Positions 1 through 9,033 of a stretch of 64,000 nt of DNA are shown in pieces. Origin of the DNA: Bullera alba. Its lineage: Eukaryota > Basidiomycota > Tremellomycetes > Tremellales > Bulleraceae. Position 1 is the stretch's first letter. The number at the start of each line of letters is the position of its first letter. The DNA lies in the NCBI GenBank assembly GCA_001600095.1, contig BCIX01000003.1, positions 1,736,001-1,800,000 on the forward strand, in the 5' to 3' direction. A model generated the notes under the pieces. The model did no database searches, had not been told where the DNA came from, and saw only the letters and a program-made list of their open reading frames with translations. A program made the position numbers and the translations under genes.

Positions 1-1
1 C

Positions 2-656
2 AAGCTGCGAGGCAGTGTCGACGGGTGTGAGGTATTCGAGGCTTCTCGAGACCAGGACAAGGCTTTCCATTGCGAAGCCAAGGGGCAAACCGTTGCGGAG
101 GTAAGTCATCGTATCAGCTGGAGTAGCAAGCTCACCACCCACTCAGGCGATTGGACTGAACGTTCCATTGGCCGCTCTGCCCGGGAATAACCCAGAGTTC
201 AACTCGTCGAAACTAGCCGCAAACCACGACAAGGCGACGATGGGAACCGCACGAATCCTCTCCGCCCCAGAAATCGTAACCATTCCAGCGGACGGTAGCG
301 GCTCTTGTGTGACTGTAGGCGGAGGCAAAGTCTGTTCCGACTACGCGGGCGGCGGTCAAGTCGCAAACGTCGTAGAGGATACTGGTATGGACGGCCTGCC
401 TCCGAGCTTCACCGTGTCGAATGGCGCTATGGTTGCGACTTCCACCTCTATGGGCATGGGAATGGGTATGGGTATGGTCCAGTCTCCCTCACCTTCGCCT
501 TCTCCGATGATGAATGGTACCAATGTCAACCTGATGGCCAACGATGATGTCCAATCCGCACCCACGGTCACGGTGACCGTAACGGCGACAGCTAGTGCGT
601 CAGAATGTGTCTGTTCACCGCACATGAGAAGGAGCAGGATCCAGAGGGGCCAGTAA
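2..656 (+). CDS. Secreted-type Met-Gly / Thr-Val-rich protein, 3' end only
   Basis: The gene enters from the left edge, so the N-terminus is missing. I read two exons (2-100 and 147-656) joined in phase 0 across a 46-nt GT-AG intron, giving 202 visible residues. The visible start holds two cysteines (VDGCEV, FHCEAKG). A low-complexity stretch follows: a Met-Gly repeat (MGMGMGMGM), then QSPSPSPSPM, then TVTVTVTATASA, then a short tail with CVC and basic residues (MRRSRI). Cysteines plus Ser/Thr/Pro-rich tracts are usual in fungal secreted or cell-wall proteins, but I see no signal peptide because the start is off-window, and the tail is not a clear GPI signal. I recognise no family. A function in the wall or outside the cell is inference. 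Confidence 0.55.
452..480 (+). repeat. ATGGGN hexamer repeat encoding Met-Gly
   Basis: About four and a half copies of an imperfect ATGGGN hexamer lie in frame in the preceding gene and encode alternating Met and Gly. Such tracts usually vary in length between strains through slippage. Confidence 0.7.
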
Positions 657-667
657 GTCGGTCGGAT

Positions 668-696
668 CGATAGGGTCGATAGGGTCGATAGGGTCG
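668..696. repeat. 9-bp tandem repeat CGATAGGGT, about 3.2 copies
   Basis: Three full CGATAGGGT copies and a partial fourth sit just after the stop of the first gene. This is a microsatellite-like tract, possibly within the 3' untranslated region. The interval 657-872 between the two convergent genes holds nothing else that I can support. Confidence 0.75.
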
Positions 697-872
697 AAAA
701 AGCAAGTAGGACAGGAGCCTCGTCTTTCATATGTGTAGTAATTGAACACTGGGGGTCAATCCCACCATGTAATCAGTAATGCTCTCACTCTGTCCATAAG
801 TGCAATGTCACATCGTTCATCAGCTAGGCAAGTCGTGAAAGTCGTATCGTTATTTCGTCCCGGTAATCCTGC

Positions 873-2191
873 TCACGCCGCTGCCACTCTCTTCCCGACT
901 CCCGACTCTCCCGCCAAGCTCACAGCAGCACCCGAGGCTAGCTGCTCGAAAAAGCGCATCTTGCCTCTGATACCAGGACAAACTGCCCACCTGACTCTCT
1001 CGCCTTCGCTCGCCGCCCATCTATTCTCCCGCCCAGTCGTCTCCGTGAGCACATCGATCAACGTCCTCTGTCCGATCTTGGCGGCGGTGAGGGCTCGTTT
1101 GATCGCGTCCCTCTCTCTGGCTTTATCCAGGGTGTACACCCTAGCCACGATCATGGCGGATGTGAGAGGGGACGATGATGAAGGGATGATGTGACGAGAG
1201 TGGAGAGTATGAAGCGTGGGCCGCCGGGACGAGGATAGTGAGGAGGAGAGTTGGCGGCGAAGCTGGGCTTGCTGGAGCGCATGGTGTAGATTGGAAAGTC
1301 TCACTGCCTGCAGTGGTATCAGTACGAATCCCAATCATGCGTAATGTGCTGGACGCACCGACTCGCTGCACCAGTACGACCCATTACGCACTCCTGCCAC
1401 TATAGCCACGCCCTTGATCGTCCCCCGACGGACCTGATCAATGTCAGCGAAGCGGTCTCCAAACGGGTCACGTCTCACTCACCAGCTCATGAACATCTGG
1501 TCTAGCGTTGTATGAAGAGAAAAGGGCAAAGTCCAGCCTTGCAGGTACGGTCTACATTGCACCATCAGTTTCAAATCATTGTGTGGTGTAGTCGTACCGA
1601 TCAGGCTACAGATCCAGGCGACTTACGCTGCTGTACCACACTTTACGCAAGTACTCGTCCATGTGCAGCCCCTTCAGCTCGTCGACGCATTGTGACAACA
1701 CGGATAGATCGTCAATAGAGAGGTAGAGGAAAATCCGAGTCTGGATCTCCCCTGGTAACGCTATCAACGCTGTTGACAGGGGGATAGGTAGTGGATGGTC
1801 GGGAAAGATGTAACGCTGTACTCGAGCCATGTCGCCTGTATACCGAATAAGCTGCAAGTCGAGCAGGGTACCAAGAGCGTGACCTTCAAGCTCCAGTATA
1901 GTCCACTGAGCCGACCAGGTCGACAAGGGATGAGCGTATCAAAGGATGATCTGCGTTGATCGTTGGCTGCAGATGAGTGGCCAAACACCAAAACAGGAAG
2001 GGCGACCGGGGGCTGGTCGGACTTCTCGGCAAACGACTTATGCGGAGGAGAGAAGGTGGACGACCTGATACGTGTTTGCTTCACACCGTGTTGATAGTAT
2101 AGCTCGTAGAGGCAAGCCCAGCGGATGACACCCCGGCTGGATCACGGTCACGAAGCTGCAACTGATACTTGTATGCATCTCGAACCTCCAT
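873..2191 (-). CDS. F-box-like domain protein
   Basis: I model six exons: 2132-2191, 1989-2078, 1627-1905, 1483-1551, 1359-1433 and 873-1307, which join to 335 codons. Around residues 95-135 lies an F-box-like segment, LPGEIQTRIFLYLSIDDL, followed by L..L...DEYLRKVW, the usual Leu-Pro start and hydrophobic spacing of F-box helices. F-box proteins bind Skp1 and bring substrates to SCF ubiquitin ligases; that role is inferred here. The last 145 residues start with a Ser/Arg/Leu-rich stretch and end in an unrecognised helical region. The last intron (1308-1358) contains an in-frame TGA; without splicing the protein would stop at 1335, but removing it with GTGCGT/CTGCAG sites restores one long frame. 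A GESGVGK string near the C-terminus is too late to be a P-loop. The first two exons are the least certain. The gene starts 26 nt beyond the stop of the thioesterase, on the same strand. Confidence 0.6.
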
Positions 2192-2216
2192 ACCAGTTCC
2201 GTACTCAGTAGCTCCT

Positions 2217-3667
2217 CTAGATGATACGCTCGGTCCGATCGTCCATCAACGCCGGCGAAGCCAGAGGCGAGGGCATCGGTCTACCTAGAGCCTCGACGAC
2301 ACCGCTCGATTGCAGGAACTGCGCCCACTTCGGCTCGATGAACAGCGCGCTAGAGGAAGTTAGCTCTTATATCCGGCTCGGCTGTCACGACACTCACTGT
2401 GCCTCAGCAACTTTCTCCCCGTCGAGCGTCTCCATGGTCGCAGATACATTCGCTTTCCGACCCTTGACGGCATCCAGCTTTGTCCGGACGACAACAAACT
2501 GTGTGTGCAGTATTAGCTGGCTATTCATGTTCGCAACATCCGGGAGCCAGCTTACCTGATCAGCGTGGCAGGGTGACTTATAGTTGACGGTCAGAGATGC
2601 AGTGACTCCAATATGAGAGGGCAAGTTGAGCATAGCCTATACGGTATGGGATTAGCAGGACATCCAAGTTTCGGCTCTGTGTTACTCACATTTCTCGCCA
2701 GAGTCTCGTCGAAGACGGTCGATATCAGACCTCCGTGAATGATCCCATCATGTCCACACAGGGCTCTTCCAAGGTGGACCACAGCTGAGGTCTGTCAGCT
2801 CCATTTCAACGCCTATCATCCCAGACTTATTCACCGATGGCTTCCGACTCGTCACTCTTTGCGAACAGAATTGGTGGCACGGCCAGCTTGCCTGGACCTC
2901 TTAGTGAGCCTGCGGTGAGGGAGTTGTGGACTTTCTGAGGGTCGAATTTGGCGTATGGTCCTGACGGGACGTCAGCGAGTGCCACTAGATAGATCAAATG
3001 CAGCGTATATCCAGGCAAAGCAGGATGTGAGGCTCCACCTCTCCAACCCCAACTCTGGCCAAGCTCGTCAGACTCACTCGTCTCGTACCATCCTTCCCGG
3101 GTCCTCAGTCGATGAACGATCCTCAGCTTCTGTAGCTCATCCTCCACATCATTCATGAGAGCCTTTCCTCGCATCGAATCGGCTTCAGGGGGAGGCGGAG
3201 AGTACCGAGGGTAGAGCAGGAGGACAATATTAGGTGGGAAGGCGGATCCGACGAGATACGTAGCGGGGAATGCTATCAAGAGGACTGGACAAACAACGTC
3301 AGCATGCAGTCAGTAGCAAGGTCCACAGCACCAGTGTCTTGACACAAGCTTCCCGAGTAGCGGAGTGTCTCAAGCTGAACACCTCGCCAAGCCAGGATGA
3401 CCACTCACACAACCTGAACGACCATTTCCGTATTGACCTCCCAAACGAGCCTGCGTTTGCAGACTCGTACCTCGGCGCTTCTTCACCGGCATACGCTCTC
3501 GAGGCTGCTTCCACCGCTTTGCTGTTCCTAGACGACGAGAAGTTTCGCTGAAGGGATATCACCGATCGAGCGTTGGTTTGGTTGGGAAGGTGGATTGATC
3601 GCGTGAGGTGCCGCGAGGATGAACCGGTGATTGATCGCAATCCGACTCGACCGATTCCGAACGACAT
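2217..3667 (-). CDS. Mitochondrial HotDog-fold acyl-CoA thioesterase (THEM4/PaaI-like)
   Basis: Seven exons (3409-3667, 3078-3284, 2835-2960, 2690-2784, 2556-2636, 2398-2498, 2217-2349) join without frame breaks into 333 residues. The first 50 residues are rich in Arg and Ser with few acids, like a mitochondrial presequence. A hydrophobic segment (LFLLIAFPATYLVGSAF) follows and may anchor the protein. The HotDog domain is in the C-terminal half: HDGIIHGGLISTVFDETLAR, where HGG and the following acidic residue form the typical active-site helix start, then GVTASLTVNYKSPC and GRKANVSATMETLDG. These are hallmarks of the PaaI/THEM4 thioesterase group, which hydrolyses acyl-CoA. The substrate cannot be read from sequence. 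All introns are 50-130 nt with GTGAGT or GTAAGC-type donors. Confidence 0.85.
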
Positions 3668-4110
3668 GGCTGTGGAGGTCAGGTAGGCTTGCTAAGGCTT
3701 GCTACCACTCTATAGTGTCTATCAGCGAGTATCAGTCTAGAGTCGAGTAGTACAATGTCGAGATCGACAAGCTATTACCCAATGCTTTCCTCATGTCTGC
3801 GGATCTCCTTCTCCATCCCCCGCTTCTGATCGGCAAAGCAAAGTGGCCGGCCCGCGCGTGAGCCGGAAGTAAAACATGCGGGGCGAACAGCGGGGCAAAC
3901 CACAGCATCGGCGCTCATCGGGTTGTCCTCTTTGCATGGTGCTGGCCTGTGCGGGCACTGCTGGGTGCATAACAACTGCGAGACTTCTATATGCTCGTCT
4001 ACAATGTCCTCTAGATTGATACTCTATACCTCGCTTATTATACAAAATCTAATGATGGTCGTCCTTGATTGTCCACGGACTCGTTATGCTCCGCTTCTTC
4101 CTCCTTCGAC
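3668..4110. other. Intergenic, promoter side of the thioesterase
   Basis: This 440-nt gap lies between the thioesterase start and the 3' end of the next minus-strand gene, so it should hold the thioesterase promoter and the neighbour's 3' untranslated region. Short open frames here lack support. I see no clear structured element. Confidence 0.5.
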
Positions 4111-5967
4111 CTAGGCACTGGGCCTCCGCCCGGCAGCACCAGCCGCAGGCTGCTTTTTCTCCAACTTGAGCGCCTGTCCAAGTCGCCTGAACAGCCCACC
4201 CTTCTTCTTCCCACTCTTTCCCCCTGCTCCCGACTTCATACTCGACGACTCGACAGAACCATCGGCATCCGCGTCCGACTTTGTGCACGAAATGACCACC
4301 TCATCCGCGACGTGGACTCCCAATCCAGATGATGCTCTCCTCCCCATATCCCACTCCTCATCTTCCGGTATGGAACCAGGCTGGACCAACGACGAGCTTG
4401 CAGATGAAATCGAAGTGAGCGAGCTCAGACTCGAATTGGAGCCGGATCGCCTGACCATGAATGCGGGTCGAGGAGGTGAGAGCGATTGCAAGGCCAGTAA
4501 TCCCTCTTCGTTCAGCTTGAGCTCTCGCCTCGACGTCTCGGCCAGAGAGGCAAGTCTGTCTTGCGAGTCGGTCCGTGTCGATACTGGGCGCGATCCAGAT
4601 CCCTTGCGTGACGAAACAGAGTTGAGCGATGTCATTGAAGGTGAGGGGGGCAATGATGATCGACTCGATCCGCGATTCAAGGTCAAAGATGAGGTTGACG
4701 AATTGGTTCGAGGCGCAGCTGCTGGCATGATGACTCCAGATTTCTTCAGACCGCTACGAGAGAACTTTGGCGCGTTCGAAGTAGGGGTATCGGCCTCGAT
4801 GATGCTTGGCGAAGGCAGTGGGGATCTCGACAGCGAAGATGACGTGACAGGTTTGCTATCGGCCCAGAGGCCGGAGTAAGACTGACTCGATCTGAGAGAA
4901 GCCATCGATGGTCGCTTGACTGGAGCTGAGGGAGGTGAATTCGGAGGCGACAATAGTCCGAGGCCCATGTCGACGGCTGGAAATTGTTTGTGCGACCCGG
5001 TAGATCCGCACTCCGACTTGGCCCGCAAACTCTGTGGCCGGCTGGGAAGGGTCTGTACGGGTGGAGGATGAACGTGGCCTAGTGGGTCCTCTGGCGAAGC
5101 GGGCGGGCTCAACAAACCGCCGATGCCAATCATGCTGGTCGCCTTCCGTATCGAAGGCCTGATGGAAGGCGCGTCCGCAGGCCTGATGGAAGGCGCATCC
5201 GCTGCTTCACCGTCCACTTGACTTCGCAATGGGCTCGAGACTTTCACCAAGCTGTGTCGGTACGTGGATGTCCTCGAGGCTGATGCGTTCAGATAGCCCG
5301 GAGCGAAGTCACCACCAACAATGCTGGTCGTCCAGGTAGACTCTACGGGCGGAGATGACGAGAGCATCTTGATGTGATAGGGGGTGCGTGTGGAGGTTGA
5401 TGGTGGTTGCGCAGACACTGCCGAGGGGAATGTCATAGCAAGGTGTTCCCGCAGTGGTTTGGGGGAAGAGGCCTGAACGGGGGCGTTCAGTGATGAACCA
5501 TCAAGCTCAGGGGAGACCGTACTCACAGGTAGACAGTGTCTGCCCGAGCCGTTCCAGCCAAGAACAAACGCTTCTGCAGCGAACCTTGTGGAGAAGGTTT
5601 TGAAAACGGGCGACGGGTGATCCTGCTCTGGGTCAGTCAAGCGTTCTCGTCCGTGGGCACCTATATCAGACGGCGTGTGATGACTCACTGCTATCTGCCT
5701 TTGAGCTTCGGGCCAAGACGTGTAGACACCCTTGTTATGGCCTCTTCTCACAGCCACAAATAGATATCGTTGAGGTCCTGTCGACGGACCTGCATAAGGT
5801 AGGGTGGGGAGGGGAGGTAGCGTTGAGATCCTGGCTACGGGGACAGGTCTGCCTTTGGGGGTGTCCTGGCTGATCGTTTCTGGTGCGTAGTGTGACGAGT
5901 AAATTGGCTTATCTATGGTCTCCAATGCGGATAGCACTGAAGGACCTTGATCATGAGATAAGGCCAT
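4111..5967 (-). CDS. RNase H1 N-terminal ('viroplasmin') domain protein, Ser-rich
   Basis: Exons 5689-5967, 5527-5622 and 4111-5472 give 578 residues. Residues about 65-125 match the small RNase H1 N-terminal fold, also called the viroplasmin domain: YLFVAVRRGHNKGVYTSWPE, then, across the first intron, PVFKTFSTRFAAEAFVLGW. In RNase H1 this module binds RNA/DNA hybrids or double-stranded RNA. No RNase H catalytic domain follows. The rest is about 400 residues of Ser/Pro-rich, probably disordered sequence with many SP sites, a duplicated PADAPSIR, and a basic end (GKKKGGLFRRLGQALKLEKK). Both introns (66 and 54 nt) are multiples of three without stops, so unspliced RNA stays open; they are called introns because their borders are good and removing the first restores the domain. 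A nucleic-acid-binding role is inferred. The upstream gap is unusually long. Confidence 0.8.
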   Translation of the reverse strand: MALSHDQGPSVLSALETIDKPIYSSHYAPETISQDTPKGRPVPVARISTLPPLPTLPYAGPSTGPQRYLFVAVRRGHNKGVYTSWPEAQRQIAVSHHTPSDIGAHGRERLTDPEQDHPSPVFKTFSTRFAAEAFVLGWNGSGRHCLPVSTVSPELDGSSLNAPVQASSPKPLREHLAMTFPSAVSAQPPSTSTRTPYHIKMLSSSPPVESTWTTSIVGGDFAPGYLNASASRTSTYRHSLVKVSSPLRSQVDGEAADAPSIRPADAPSIRPSIRKATSMIGIGGLLSPPASPEDPLGHVHPPPVQTLPSRPQSLRAKSECGSTGSHKQFPAVDMGLGLLSPPNSPPSAPVKRPSMASLRSSQSYSGLWADSKPVTSSSLSRSPLPSPSIIEADTPTSNAPKFSRSGLKKSGVIMPAAAPRTNSSTSSLTLNRGSSRSSLPPSPSMTSLNSVSSRKGSGSRPVSTRTDSQDRLASLAETSRRELKLNEEGLLALQSLSPPRPAFMVRRSGSNSSLSSLTSISSASSSLVQPGSIPEDEEWDMGRRASSGLGVHVADEVVISCTKSDADADGSVESSSMKSGAGGKSGKKKGGLFRRLGQALKLEKKQPAAGAAGRRPSA

Positions 5968-7488
5968 GGTGGAAGTGTAAGGGAAGAGGGAAAAGGGGGA
6001 TTCGAGGTCGAGCGGCTGTTTGGTCCTGGTCGTGTTTCACCCAGGTGCTAATGTCTTCTCCTAGTGATCAGTGCGCCCAGCGCAACTTTTTCCTGTTGAT
6101 GATGGTGAAAATCCTTGTCCGAGCGTCGAGCGTCGAGGGTTGGAATAGGTCGGAATGCGCAATCTATGCACAGTCCCTGTCGGTTCGGATCCGGCTGAAC
6201 GATGGTAATCAGTTGTTTGGTGACTGCAGTCTTCTGGCTTCCGGACAGCGAGCGTCAAGCGAAGATGATCTGAGGCGGAGCAGCGGAAAGGAGGCGTGGG
6301 GTGATGAAACCGCCTTGATTGGTCGTGTGCGAGGTGTAATAGGCAAGGAGTGGCCGCAACGCCGAAACAACTTTGATGCGCACGTTCTTGCACAGCACTT
6401 CTGACCCGCCGTTCGAGCTGTTTCAGATAGCGGTGTAGACTGTGACCGGCGTCGAGGTTCTTTCTATCTATTTCTGAGCGACGCAGTCGAGCACATGAGG
6501 ACGAGCAATGGCGAGCGACTATTCTTTACCACAATCAACTTCAGTGCATAAGTGATGTCCTCGTATAGCACTCATGCTTACCAGTGCTTACCACCCCAAG
6601 CACCCACAGCCACGCTCTCAATGTCTCCGACTAGAACGATTTTCCTCCGACCACTCGGTGCTCTCGCGCCCCATTCCTTTTGTCTTGGAGATATTGATGA
6701 GCGATTTTGGCTCGCTCCCCTGCTGCACTGCTGCCTTGCTGCACCTTGCTGCACCATCAATTAGCTCGTACCCCACGTCTCCCAACCCCGACATGCCCTG
6801 CGTCGCCTCGACTTTGCCCCCTACGACCCTCTTTCTTCATCTCCATGACAGCTGCCTATCCCTGCCTATCCCCACACTCGGACTATCTTCTACCCTCAAG
6901 CTGCTCTCTTGACTCCTGCCACGCAGTAGTACGCAGTGCCACGCTCTCCCACGCTTTCTCGCTACTATTCCTTGTCTCAGCGCCATAGCGATAGCGTCGT
7001 CCTGCGTCGTCGCAATCATTCGGACCTCGAAAAAAAGCGAAAACAAGGTTGTCCCCTGTTGTCCCGATTCCCTTTCTGGCTATTTCGGACTCGTGTCCCT
7101 GAAAGTCCTGAAACACAATCAGGCACGGGGGTCGGGAAGGGTCGGGAAACTTCCAATGAACATGAATCTGACGCCGAAGGAAACGATGTCATGTAGCTGC
7201 TTGTAGCTGACGTCTGTTCTCGTACACTCACTCTGATGAGATCCGTGATCGGTTCTGGGAGGTTCTGGGCCCATACATTGTGTCAACTCGGGCTCGTAAT
7301 TGGCAGCGAGCTCGAAAGGCTTTCCGTTGACCGCTGCAGACGTCAGAGGTCAAGCTTCCTGCCCCGTTCAGTCGCTGCTGAACTTCACAGACTTCCACCG
7401 ACTCGTATCCCCTCGTATCCCTGAACACAATGACTTGCGTAAGCTCTTGCGTAGTTGCGTGGTCGTGTGTAAGCCTGCGATTAAAGCA

Positions 7489-7516
7489 CTCTACTCTACT
7501 CTACTCTACTCTACTC
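7489..7516. repeat. CTACT pentamer microsatellite
   Basis: Five and a half copies of a CTACT unit, followed by related imperfect copies. Confidence 0.8.
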
Positions 7517-8029
7517 CTTCTACTCCCGAGCAGATCCCTGCTTCTGCAAAGACCCTGGTCCTCCCTAGTCCTCTTCGTTGACCCGGATCAAGCGGCACTG
7601 GTTCGGTGCCTTCGATGCGCCAATCTGAGTTGTCTCATTATCCGTTGACATCTCTCTACTCCCGTTGCCCATTCCCCCAGTGTCCCCTAGTGTTTCCCTT
7701 CAGTCGTCTACAGTCGTCTTCACAGTGTTTCACCCTTACGATCTCTCACGATCTACGACCTCGTGCGACCGGTCCTGTCAGGTCCTGTTGCAATATGTAT
7801 GGTCATTGAGGGCTATTGAGGGTCATTGACAGTCATTGACGTCGAAGGCTGTCTGCTGCTGTTTGAGATCTGAAGCCTGTTCCCGCAAATTGAGGCACCA
7901 GAATAAGCATGTCGAGTACAGGCATAAATAGTGTGACGAGAGAAGGAGGTGTGCAGCACTAGGCAGCACTGCAGAGGAGTTGCAGAGGTGTGCAGCAGTG
8001 TGCAGCCTGGTGGAGCTCATGCTGCATGA

Positions 8030-8103
8030 GAGCTCGAGTGCTCATGGCTAGTCATGCAGTCATGGCTGCTCATGGCTGCTCATGGCCTCATGCGCTCATG
8101 GAC
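8030..8103. repeat. Imperfect CATGGCTGCT repeats
   Basis: The stretch holds repeated GCTCATGGCT / AGTCATGCAG / CTCATGGCTG units of about 10-11 nt, with three near-identical copies in the middle. This is cryptically simple sequence and not coding. Confidence 0.7.
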
Positions 8104-8149
8104 CATTGGGCGGTGAGCGCACTGAGCGTACATGATTTGAGCCATGGGC

Positions 8150-8178
8150 GTTGAACGTTGAACGTTGAACGTTGAACG
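8150..8178. repeat. 7-bp tandem repeat GTTGAAC, four copies
   Basis: Four perfect head-to-tail GTTGAAC units in the gene-poor interval. A similar short-period array of GCTACGAG-type units follows at about 8237-8277. Confidence 0.8.
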
Positions 8179-9033
8179 TGTCAAGACCGTTCGTGGCTGG
8201 TCGCGCTCTGCCGTCTTTAGTCGTGCTTGCATTGTGCTACGAGGCTACGAGGTGCTACGAGGTGCTACACTCTGCTACGTGCTTGCCTGTCTTTGCCTGC
8301 CTGTGCTTCCGGGCGCACCTTGATTGACTAGTGTCTCACGGGAGCGCCAACGTTGACTATATAGACCTACGCCCTCATCGAGAAATCTACGTCCAGCGGT
8401 CGGCTATGCTCAGCCTATGGGACACACTGTGCGGCCAAGGGTGCTTCTACTGACGTCGGTCAACGCGTCAGTTGAGTCAGGTTGAGTCTGGGTGATAGCT
8501 TGAATGGTCGAGGAACTTTTGGATGTCCGCGCATAGCGGGCGGTCTACGGGTGCCTATGATAAAATGAAACTCTTAGGCTCGACGTTCCGCATTGATAGG
8601 CATGCCGAAACTGACTCGCGATCGTGAGGTCTATATACGGTACGCTGTCGCGCAGTCAGAAAGAGTCAGAACCTCTAGCAGTTGGTTCGTCAAATTAGCG
8701 CTTGTGTAAGGTCAGTCCTTGTGACCTGCATGACTGGTCTCACTCCACAGCCGGGTTACTTAGATCGTGTTGTCAAGCTTCGACCGAATAACACACACGT
8801 ACCCATCGGTACTCATTCAAGCGGTCTTGCACGGGGCTCGATCTGATTGGACCTCCGAACTGATTCTGGTGACACGAATACTAATCTGGTTTAGCGATCT
8901 ACACTCGAGCAAGTCCGCAGATCGAGGTAGATAGCCAGTCATGTTTTGTGTGCATACTTGAATGCATGGCGGCGATACTGAGGAGACGCGTTCTTGCCTC
9001 TCCGAGTGTTCCTTTTTGACGGAGTTCCTGAGA

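Larger units (their letters stand above)
5968..9033. other. 3 kb gene-poor interval with local simple repeats
   Basis: No open frame here has good codon character, a splice pattern or a recognisable domain. The first half is C/T-rich on the plus strand; the rest is full of short local duplications (listed separately). The right end (about 8800-9033) is the 3' untranslated region of the Mei2-like gene, and the left part is the promoter or leader side of the viroplasmin-domain gene. TATA-like strings occur near 8355 and 8632. It could be a long regulatory leader, a non-coding RNA gene or decayed sequence; sequence alone does not decide. Confidence 0.55.

Noticed and set aside
882..920. GESGVGK string resembling a P-loop at the F-box-like protein's C-terminus
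   Set aside because: Only a few residues follow it, so no nucleotide-binding domain can be formed.
873..1154. Separate small gene starting at the ATG at 1154
   Set aside because: Splicing the 51-nt intron 1308-1358 joins this frame to the F-box-like gene in phase 0, so a separate gene is unnecessary.
4166..4879. Long plus-strand open frame of 237 codons
   Set aside because: It is antisense to the Ser-rich viroplasmin-domain gene; Ser-rich coding sequence often leaves the opposite strand open.
6552..7000. Overlapping open frames in the C/T-rich part of the gene-poor interval
   Set aside because: They arise from pyrimidine-rich simple sequence, lack domain features and exist in several frames at once.
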